DNA from: Datisca glomerata
Lineage: Eukaryota > Streptophyta > Magnoliopsida > Cucurbitales > Datiscaceae
Length of the DNA: 64,000 nucleotides
Direction of reading: 5' to 3'
NCBI GenBank assembly: GCA_003255025.1
Contig: QANY01008582.1
Location: 62,001-126,000 of the forward strand
In this document: positions 55,794-64,000 of the stretch, one piece after another
How positions within the stretch are numbered: position 1 is the stretch's first letter
Layout of the letters: each line of letters opens with the position of its first letter
Program-made: the position numbers and the translations under genes
Notes under the pieces: generated by a model
Told to the model about the DNA's origin: nothing
The model's input: the letters and a program-made list of their open reading frames with translations, nothing else
The model's database searches: none

Positions 55794-56169
55794 TGAAAAC
55801 CATATTGAGATTGTCTTTCAAGTACATAAATCTATGATTAGACACTAGATGCCAAGTCATCTGATATTAACACCTCATCAGCAATCGTCATGCCTAGAGA
55901 CAAGTCATCGACTATTGTCAGCTCAAGCAAGAAGTCTCGATTAAGTTGTTCTAGAGTAGAAGCTTTTGAAGTAGTTTAAGTAAAACTAAATGTAACCAGT
56001 TGTACTCTTGATAGTTATTGAGTTCTTATACTCAAACTAATAGTCATTTATTCAACCGACTTCACTTGCAAAAGAAACTATTTTCATTACAGACTATAAG
56101 TGAGATAACTCCTAGCCTTTACTTAGAATTGAAGGTTGCGGATTTCTAACGCAGTCTTCATTCTTTACA
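55794..56169 (+). repeat. 3' LTR of copia element 2
   Basis: Begins TGAAAACCATATTGAG after the polypurine tract and ends TTCTTTACA. Its second half matches 50399-50622. Confidence 0.75.
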
Positions 56170-57072
56170 CTACTATATTTTGTCATTTTTCATCGGTCAT
56201 ATCATAAAGTCTTCTTTATTTAAGCATTAAAAAGAACCCTTAGATTTTTTAGCAAATTTAGACTTATGAAAAGTATATTTGGGAATGTTTCTCTATGAAA
56301 TGTGTTATATATTATATCAATTCACATTCCTTTCTCTTTTTAAGAGAAAATAAATTTCATCTAATTAGAAACCAATTAAAGAGACAATTCAAGATACAGA
56401 ATGTAACATCAGTAAAAATACAATATAAGATATCAATCAACAAATAAATTGAAACTAACAGACGAACATGGACAAAATAAAGCTTCACGGGTGACAACTC
56501 CTTAACTCGTTTAAACAAACCCTCTGTCGGTTGGTACACAATTATATAATGCACATGAAAGATCTTAATAAGTTCCACAGCAAAACCACAAAATCTTTAA
56601 ATCTAAAAGCAAATTCTATAGGACATGAAATAGAAAAATAAACAAAACCATCTCAGATCTAAACCATCGGAAGAATTTATTGGAAAAAATTAGCCAAAGG
56701 CGAAAAAAATGAAACAACTCAATATAAGAAAGTACACTAAGGATCTCCCTCTTAAGTAGGAGACAACATATGCAGAGCGATCGTTGAAAGAAGAAATGAA
56801 TATGTAAAAGGAATGGAGCGACTAAAACATGTTTCAATTAAAAAAACCATGTCCATTGTACTCCTTAAAACTAAATGTTAAAGATAAAGGTATTAAAGTT
56901 TTTTAACCGATGCATAAGGTCAAAGTTGATGATTTTGAACACATTCTAACACATCTTCCTAGACTACAACTCACAAAAATTAACTATGCGACATACCAAA
57001 CACATGTTAAACAAAAAAACATAAAATGGTCGAACAATGCGACGCACAACAACAGAACATTGTGGCACAAAA
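56170..57072. other. Intergenic AT-rich DNA between two copia elements
   Basis: No gene, repeat or coding similarity recognised on either strand. The open stretches at 56357-56837 on the minus strand have no recognisable motif. Confidence 0.5.
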
Positions 57073-57315
57073 TGAAAGGTTAAAGAACACGAAGAAGAAG
57101 GAAGGAGGAAACATAGAGAAAAGGGGGAAGCAACAGAGAAAGAAAGCTTAAAGAAAACAAACTTCTCATTAACCTCAAAAGGAAACTAAACCAGAAGATA
57201 AATACAAGAGGCAACTAGCCATTGGCAAGGATAACCCAAAAAGATAAAAAATAACCTTAACAATTAAACCAACCTTAACAACTTAACTGTTAACATAAGA
57301 ATTAACCCTTTTACA
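57073..57315 (-). repeat. 3' LTR of copia element 3
   Basis: 243 bp, paired with 61795-62033. Shared blocks include GAAAACAAACTTCTCATTAA and AAGATAAATACAAGAGGCAA. Confidence 0.88.
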
Positions 57316-57322
57316 TCGCCCT

Positions 57323-60300
57323 TCAAAATATTGATGAGTGATAAGTAAGTAAAATTTTGGTGCGAAGAGAGTTAAAAACAGCAAAAGTCATGGGTTTAGT
57401 AAATATATCAGCTAATTGAACTTGTGAGCAAACATAGTTCACAATCATATCCTTATTTACTAACCTTTCCTGTATGAAATGGTAGTCGATTTCTATGTGT
57501 TTGGTGCGACCATGAAACACAGTATTTGAGGGTAAGGAGATAGCTAAATGTTATCACACCATAATTATGGTGGAAGTTTTAAAGGAATGTGAAGATCCTT
57601 GAGTAATTATCTTATCCAAGAGAGTTCATCTGTTGTAGTGGCTAAGCTACGATATTCTGCCTTTGTTGAAGATCTGGAGATAGTGTTTTGCTTCTTTGCA
57701 GACCATGAAATGGGATCATGGCCAATAAAGATGATGAAACCAAAAGTAGATCTTCGATCTTGAAAGTCATCAGCTCAATCCGCGTCACTATAACTGTTTA
57801 AGCATAGGTTACCCTTTTGAAACATGATTCCCAAATATGAAGTTCCCTTTAAGTATCTTAGAATGTGTTGGACACTAAATAGATGAGTGGATGTTGGTTT
57901 ATGCATGAATTAATAGACTTTGTTCACAGCAAACTGAATATATGGGCATGTGAAAGTCAAGTATTGTAGACTACCAACAATGGTTATGTACTGTGTTGGA
58001 TCTGGCAGGAGAGGAGCTTGGTTGTTGTGAAGGTTTGCTTTAAGTGAAAGAGGAGTTTTGCAAGGCTTGACATGAGCTAGGCCAGATTTCTCCGAGAGAT
58101 CCATTATATATTTCTATTGAAAAGTAAACAGTCCATTATTGGTTTGTTGAATCTGTAATCCAAGAAAGAACTTTAGAGCTCCTAAATCAGTCATTTCAAA
58201 CTCATTATTAAGTTAAATGATCAATTATTTTATAAGACTAGAGCTAGGACCAGTAATGACTATATCGTCAACATATAATAGCAAATAACCAACAGATGAA
58301 CCAGATTTGTAAACAAACAGAGAAGTATTTGCATAGAAGCTATAAAACCCAGATTATGCAACTAGGAAGTAAACCTCTCAAACTAGGCTCTTGGGGCTTG
58401 TTTGAGACCATATAAAGATTTACGTAGTCTACAAACATAGCTAGGATAAGTAGAATCAATAAACCCTTGAGGTTAGCTCGTGTAAACCTCTTCTTGAATA
58501 TTGCCATATAGAAATATATTTTTAACATCTAGTTGATGTAATGGCCAAGAAAATTGGGCAACAAGAGAGAAAATTAGTCTGAGAGTGATAAATTTAACAA
58601 CATGACTAAATGTGTCAGTATGGTCAATACTTGGTTGTTGATGGAATCCTTAACAACTAACCTGGCCTTATATTGATTGACACTTCCATCCGGATTATGC
58701 TTGAGTCTGTAAACCCATTTGCAGCCAACTAAGCTAGAGTTAGGTGGTAAAGGAGTCAAGGTCCGAGTATAGTGTCTTTGAAGAGCATTGATTTCTTCTG
58801 CCATAGTAGACTTCCACTTAGCAGATTTGTTTGCAACATTGAAGGAGTTTGGTTCGATTTCTATAATGACTGATGCAATAGCTTGATAACTAGCAAAATA
58901 AACCTTGATAACTAATATTAGACTTGGATCTGGTCTATATACTATGTGTATTTTCAGTTTGAATGTTAGGTGGATGAGTGGAAGAAGGTTGAATAGGATT
59001 ATTAACAACAGGCAAATTAATAGAGACAGAATCTATAGGTATAATATCATTGGGAGAAGAAGTAGATGAAGTAGGATTAATGACAGAATTATTTTTAAAT
59101 CTAAAATTGATATGTTAAGGAGAGTGATTATTTGTAGCAGATGCAAATAAACCATAAGCAGTAGTATATTGGTATTCAAATCAGAAACAGAACATGAATT
59201 TAAATTAGAAACAACATGTAAATCAGAAGCATTGTAGTGTTGAGATAGTAAGAAATGTAAATACGCATTAGAAACAGAAGAATAATGAAAAGCATTATTG
59301 ATCATAGTGGATTGAGGAAAGGAAAAAGTTTCTTCATAAAACATCATTAATGCTAGTTATGAGATTAAAACATATATAACATTTTGATTGCAGAGAGTAG
59401 CCCAAGAAAACATACTGAGAAGACTTAGGTTGAAGTTTATGTGAGTCATAAGGTTTTAGAAGAGGGTAGCAAGTACATCCAAACACTTTCAAGAAAGAGT
59501 AATCAAGAAGCTTACCAAATAACTTTTCATATGGACACATATTATCCAAAGTTGGAGAGGCAGTCTATTGATTAAAAAGACAGCTGTAGAGAAGGTAAAA
59601 TACCAAAAATGAATAGGAATAGAAGCATTTATCATTAAGCTAAGAGCAATATCAATAATATGTTTGTGTTTTCACTCAGCAACCCCATTTTGTTCAGGGG
59701 TGTGAGGATAGCTTAATTGATGTTGAATCCCTTTAGAAGCTAAGAAATTGTGAAGATTCTTGTTATTAAACTCACCTCCACCATCAGTTTTAAGTATTTT
59801 AAGTTTAGAAGAAAGTAAATTCTCAACAAAAGGTAAAAAAGTCAGAAAAATAGTAGTAACCTCATATTTCAAGCATAAAAGAAAAATAGTGTATTTGCTT
59901 GTATTATCAATGAAAGAAACATAGTACTTTAGTCTTCTATAGAATCAATAGGTGCAGGACTCTAAACATCGCTATACATCAAATCAAGAGGTTTATGAGT
60001 GACAATACTAGACAAAGGAAAGGCAAGCTTAATCATTTTGCCCTTAATGCAACTAGAACACATACATAGTTTAGAAGTGGTAAAAGGTATTTGAGCCCTA
60101 TGCAAGACAGATAAAAGAACATTCTCATAGGGATGCCCCAATACTTAGTTTCTTTCTCTGCTATCTCCCATCTATCTATTTTATTTAGTTATTCACTAGA
60201 GCAATTATGATCTGGAAGTTGATCCGGGGCAAGTGTTCGGATCTATTATGACATAGCCACGAGGCGCTCAACGGACCTTTTTCTGGATTTATTATGCTAA

Positions 60301-60720
60301 AGAGTGCTAGAGACGATGCTACCAAGAAAGGCAACATTGGATCTTGACAGTTTGGGCAAAGAGAGATTTGCCGCAAAAGAAATGTGATAGAGGCCATCTT
60401 TACTAGTCCATGTGTGAAGGATCTTCCCTGAAGCCTTGTTCTAGATAAATAACATGTCAGCATCAAATGTGAAAGAGCAATTATTATCAACACAAACTGA
60501 TGAACACTAAGTAAATTGGCAGTAATCTGAGGGACATAAAGAATTTTCTTACCATAAAAAGCATGAGAGTCAGTTGAAGGTATCCAGAACCTGAGTGAGA
60601 GATATCTAAGAGTTGTTCATTGCCAATAGTAATGGAATCTTCCCCAATATAGTTTTGAGAGGAACTTAGATTGGACAATTCAGAGGTGAGATGTGTATTT
60701 CATCATGTATTTGTGATCCA
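57323..60720 (-). pseudogene. Copia 3 pol remnant (PR, INT, RT, RNase H)
   Basis: Minus strand, 5' to 3'. Protease remnants near 60490-60690 (NYIGEDSITIGNEQLLDISH, KILYVPQITANLLS). Integrase 59650-59880 with LKTDGGGEFNNK and SYPHTPEQNGVAE, the copia hallmark, and 59340-59550 (FGKLLDYSFLKVFGCTCYPL). RT 58250-58880 with EINALQRHYTRTLTPLPPNS, CKWVYRLKHNPDGSVNQYKA and, near 58255-58285, LLLYVDDIVIT. RT end 57910-58100 (GSLQYLTFTCPYIQFAVNKV). RNase H 57323-57510 (GRTKHIEIDYHFIQERLV, QLADIFTKPM). Several frameshifts and stops. Confidence 0.85.
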
Positions 60721-60836
60721 AGAAGCATAACGGTCTATAGCAATATGTGTATTAAATCAGTAACTGATGCTGCCATGGCTGCAAGTTTTGTAGGGGGTGC
60801 CTACATTGATACACATAGTTCATGCGATTATAATGG

Positions 60837-61640
60837 TCTATAGCAATATGTCCAGGTTTATTGCATATCTGACATTGAGGTCTTTGTTCATTTGAGAAAG
60901 AAAAAGAAGAATTAGGAGAAGAGATTTGAGATTAAGAAATGTTAGATGATGATAGCAAACTGGGCCCTAAAGAAGATGAAGATCTTCCTCGATTGCCATA
61001 ATTTCTGCCAAAATTACCTCATCTGTTACAGTTGTATCGACCACGACCTCTGTTGTTATTGCCTCCACGAAAGGAATTCACAACCAAAGCCATGTTATGT
61101 AAGTGAGTTTCATGTTTCTTGGTTTGGTCAGTAAGAGACTGTTCTTCTGCCTTAAGAAGAACTTGCAACTCTTCAAGATGTAAAGGTTCAGATCTTGTAT
61201 GAATTGAGGTTTTGAAATCCCCATATTAAGAGGATAACCCATTCAAGGTATAAAGAAGGATGTCTTCATCCTCAATTGAAACAGAGACGACAACTAACTT
61301 ATCCCAATCAGTCTTGATTCTTTGAATATTCTCATCAACAATTTCATTTCCTTTCTTGCTAATAGACTGAAGTTCAGATTTGAGGGAAAGAATATTGGAC
61401 CGTGTAAGAGATGAGTATCTTCTTTCAAGCGATGCTCATGCTTCGTGACTGGTTGAGCACCCAACAACATGATAGGGCAGATTGAGATAGTGTTGCGTTG
61501 ATGGGAGTCATCGACGCCTTATCTTGAGCAACCCAAGCACTAAATTTGGGATCAATTTTGTTGGTGGGTTGACCTTCTTCAATTCGCAGAAATTGGGGTG
61601 AGCAAGGATTGGAACCTTCCAAAAATTCGAAGAGGCCATG
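60837..61640 (-). pseudogene. Copia 3 gag remnant
   Basis: Minus strand. Recognisable pieces: RIKTDWDKLVVVSVSIEDED and ILLYTLNGLSS (about 61230-61330), RGGNNNRGRGRYN (about 61020-61065), and an intact CCHC knuckle CQICNKPGHIAIDH near 60840-60880. Interrupted by stops. Confidence 0.8.
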
Positions 61641-61794
61641 AGCTGGAAGAATGGCCGAGATTTGAAATTTTCATAAAATGTAATTTAAAGAATCTATTCT
61701 GATAGAAATCAGATTGCAGATATTAGAAAGAAGAAAGATTGAAGAGGGAGGATTTTCCATTAGTGGACATATATCCTCAATGACTCTGATACCA

Positions 61795-62033
61795 TGAAAG
61801 GTTGAAGAACAAGAATAAGAAGGAATGAGGAAACAGAGAGAAAGGGGGAAGCAAAAGAGAAAGAAAGCTGAAAGAAAACAAACTTCTCATTAACCTAAAA
61901 AAAAGTCAAACTAGAAGATAAATACAAGAGGCAACTAGCCGTTGGCAAGGTTAACCCAAAAAGATAAAAATAACCCTAATAACTAAATCAACATTAACAA
62001 CTTAACTGCCGACATAAGAATTAACCCTTTACA
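61795..62033 (-). repeat. 5' LTR of copia element 3
   Basis: 239 bp, adjoining the primer-binding site at its left edge. Paired with 57073-57315. Confidence 0.88.
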
Positions 62034-62572
62034 CAAACAACCAAACAAATAGCAAACTCTAATATCAAGTAAAGCCCAAGTTGTTCTGCTGTTTGAAACC
62101 TAAACGTTAAAGTTACATGTATTAGTCTTTTAACCAACAAAAAATGGGACAAAGTTAGCGGATGTGAAAAGTTTTTTAACCACACTTCTTTAATGTGCTT
62201 GAACATATCTTATACTTGAAAATACTTTCTCACGAAGTATAGAAAAATCACTCTTACGAGAGACGCTCGTAGAAGCATAAGAACAAACATGTTGAAATTA
62301 TTCTCAATCATATAAAGTCATAGTAAATAAATCTTAGCATTTTAACATGGTGTAATGATGAAAAAGCTGGGGTATTTTGGAGAAATGTGGTCCCTGTGAC
62401 CATCTTAACCTGGTGTTAAAAGAGAAATTTGTTGGATGGGTGTTTTCGATTACTGAAAAAAGTTGAAGGGACTTTGAGAAATCCTTTAAAGTTAATGAGG
62501 TATTTTTTTATTTAGAGGTAAAGTTGAAGATGTTGAAAATTCATCATATTCATGACAAGACATGCATTGTGC
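62034..62572. other. Intergenic AT-rich DNA
   Basis: Nothing recognisable between copia 3 and the CACTA terminus. Confidence 0.5.
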
Positions 62573-62770
62573 CACTACAAGAAATAGAGCTTTTAGCGAT
62601 GAAATATTTTGTCATAAAAAAGTCCATTGTGAAAGATTTTACCGACAAATCTCATCTATTTATTGTGTGTTTTGTCGCCTAAAAACCTTATCTGGATAGA
62701 TTTAATGACGAAAATATGATATCGTCGTTATAGACTAATAGTGACAAAGCTAATTACTTTTGATCATTAC
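62573..62770. mobile_element. CACTA-type terminus with subterminal repeats
   Basis: CACTACAAGAAATAGAGC at 62573, a textbook plant CACTA end, followed by motifs TTTTAGCGATGAAAT, TTTTGTCG and GACGAAAATATG. No matching right end is visible before the window ends, so the element is either truncated or runs on. Confidence 0.6.
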
Positions 62771-63079
62771 ATTCTCCACAACTTCAAAGTATCGAAGCCC
62801 TCATCGATATATATAACGAATCCTTCATTTTGTCTTTCGTTGGTTATGATGGCAATCCCAAATCAACAAAACAAGTATTCATGAATTTCGCACGAGGTGT
62901 ATGTAAAATTAACTTAATAAAACTACCCCAAATTATAAATTATCCAAAATTTGGGGCATAAAGGATATTCTACCTATTTGTTTTTAGACCAATTATCACT
63001 TCAGGAAAAAAAATCACAGCATGAATTTAGTAAATGATTGTGTTCAAAATTAATTAAAAAAACTCGTAGTACTCTATTT

Positions 63080-63335
63080 TATAAGCCAATTATGAGATGT
63101 GTCTGTCCCCGAATGTAGCTGTGATTTGGGAAGGAGCGTTACGTAGATGAGAAATGAAGTATCATGCAACATAGCGCGTGGTCCAGGGAGTAAAAAGACG
63201 CTGACTCTGAACAGTCGAACTACAGAGCCGTAGGTGGAGGGCGGCGCGGTGACTCCATGTTGCGTCACGCGCGATCATCGAGGCGACGCAATCTCTGTAG
63301 ATCGACGTGCCTTGTTTTACCTTGGCACTAGAAAA
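63080..63335. other. GC-rich patch of unknown origin
   Basis: Roughly 250 bp around 63110-63320 (GGAGGGCGGCGCGGTGAC, CGTCACGCGCGATCATCGAGG) are about half G+C while the flanks are near one third or less. Both minus-strand frames are open for about 60 codons but show no known motif. It may be a captured gene end or a foreign insertion inside the CACTA element that starts at 62573. Confidence 0.35.
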
Positions 63336-64000
63336 CAAGTACAAAAAAATTTGAATATTTTTGTCATGTAGTTAAAAACTTAATTATTTTTATTTGAAAT
63401 CAAAAGTCAACTAGTTATAGAGCTCTAGATACAACTTTGTTTTGGTTGTATTCCAGCTTTGCTCTCCTCTTGTAAAAGATATTAGATTATATTTGGACTG
63501 ATGCTGTTGAAAAACATCGATTTTTAACTTGTTTTTTTTTATTTTTGAATAATCTGATTTTTTATTCAAGCGATAAAATAAGTTGAATATATCATTTCTT
63601 ATTTACTCAAAACACGAGTGAAATCATTCTCATGTAATTCAATAATTCACTGATTTATATATATTAAATTACATTTAAACGACTCTTTTTATTTGAAAGA
63701 AAATTTACACATAGGACTAATAGGAATAAAGCAATCATACATACAAAATTTAAGAGTATCTTAAACTTGTTCTTGGTTCATATCCATGTCACCTAACTAA
63801 TTCCAATTGAAAATACAATTTTATGTGGTGGCTTTGAGACTTTACTATCTTATAAACTCTTGATCTTTGCATGATGTCATGTATGGTCTTAATCTAAGAT
63901 GAGTTTGTTTGTGTAAATGATTATATTGATGACGTCAGAATTAGACAACAACGAGAAGATAATATCATTCAAAAAATATAAAATTTAGATATTATGGAAC
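63336..64000. other. Intergenic AT-rich DNA to the window end
   Basis: No gene or repeat recognised. GGTTGTATTCCAGC near 63443 also occurs near 14786, which may be a short dispersed motif or chance. Confidence 0.45.

Larger units (their letters stand above)
50399..56169 (+). mobile_element. Copia element 2, gag-less, interrupted by a solo LTR
   Basis: 5' LTR remnant 50399-50622 and 3' LTR 55794-56169 share TTGTTCTAGA-TAGAAGCTT, GTAAAACTAAA and ATTACAGACTATAA-TGAGA. The 5' LTR has lost its first ~150 bp. After a weak primer site (TGGTATAAATGAG) the protease begins at once, so gag is deleted. A purine tract GCTGAAGGGGG precedes the 3' LTR. Many stops in pol. Confidence 0.8.
57073..62033 (-). 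mobile_element. Full-length copia element 3 with both LTRs and target duplication
   Basis: Minus strand. 5' LTR 61795-62033, 3' LTR 57073-57315; both run TGTAAA(A)GGG...AACCTTTCA on that strand and match at roughly nine in ten bases by eye. Flanks CAAAA (57068-57072) and CAAAC (62034-62038) are a near-perfect 5-bp duplication. The primer site TGGTATCAGAG follows the 5' LTR (61794 leftwards) and a purine tract (TTTTGAAGGGCGA) precedes the 3' LTR. The polyprotein is broken by many stops. Confidence 0.9.

Noticed and set aside
56357..56837. Two minus-strand open frames of 73 codons
   Set aside because: No motif, hydrophobic by AT-rich composition, no promoter or exon partners.

Overview
This is eudicot nuclear DNA. 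It is AT-rich, its genes have introns, and it is dominated by plant transposable elements (Ty1/copia, Ty3/gypsy, CACTA, LINE, and hAT-like and Mutator-like elements). The species cannot be fixed from the sequence alone. The real host genes I can support are two plant glutamate receptor-like (GLR) channel genes, both on the minus strand and about 31 kb apart. They look like neighbours in a tandem GLR cluster pushed apart by nested insertions.

Layout. (1) 1-13454 is the 5' part of GLR copy 1. Exon 1 is at 13199-13454, exon 2 at 5733-6982 and exon 3 at 613-940; the last exons (M3, second ligand-binding lobe, M4) lie left of the window. Intron 2 holds a ~4 kb element with long terminal inverted repeats, hairpin-forming minisatellite arrays and a captured exon that looks like organellar aspartyl-tRNA synthetase, so it resembles a Pack-MULE. 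Intron 1 holds a decayed copia element (about 8045-12930), which is itself split inside its protease by a hAT-like MITE. (2) 13455-22550 is intergenic: small foldback elements, a CACTA-like element ending at 20684, and an LTR-like tract at 20710-22548. (3) 22550-25771 is a decayed L1-type LINE.

(4) 25858-44269 is one large, decayed gypsy element of Tat/Ogre type with insertions inside insertions. It has a 5' LTR, gag, an 868-bp tandem duplication covering protease and the start of RT, then RT/RNase H with a broken YVDD region. A minus-strand LTR (30096-36407) follows, split by a chromovirus-like solo LTR (30858-34807) that carries a probable mitochondrial insertion. Next is a minus-strand ORF with an intron (36513-38600). 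The 3' LTR is split by a 5.2-kb CACTA element (38862-44104, ATA target duplication), which in turn contains another solo LTR (39316-41824).

(5) 44495-47912 is GLR copy 2, complete in six exons, about 817 aa, with a TATA box and W-box motifs upstream. (6) 48100-64000 is intergenic and TE-rich: a gag-less copia (50399-56169) broken by a solo LTR, a complete but decayed copia with both LTRs and target duplication on the minus strand (57073-62033), a CACTA end at 62573, and a GC-rich patch near 63080-63330.

The two GLR copies share exon phases at every comparable junction. They differ in that copy 2 has lost the short GLSGK segment at the end of its amino-terminal domain, where it has a 99-bp intron instead, and copy 1 has a divergent pore segment. 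All coordinates were read by eye. Exon limits rest on reading frame, phase and GT/AG sites.
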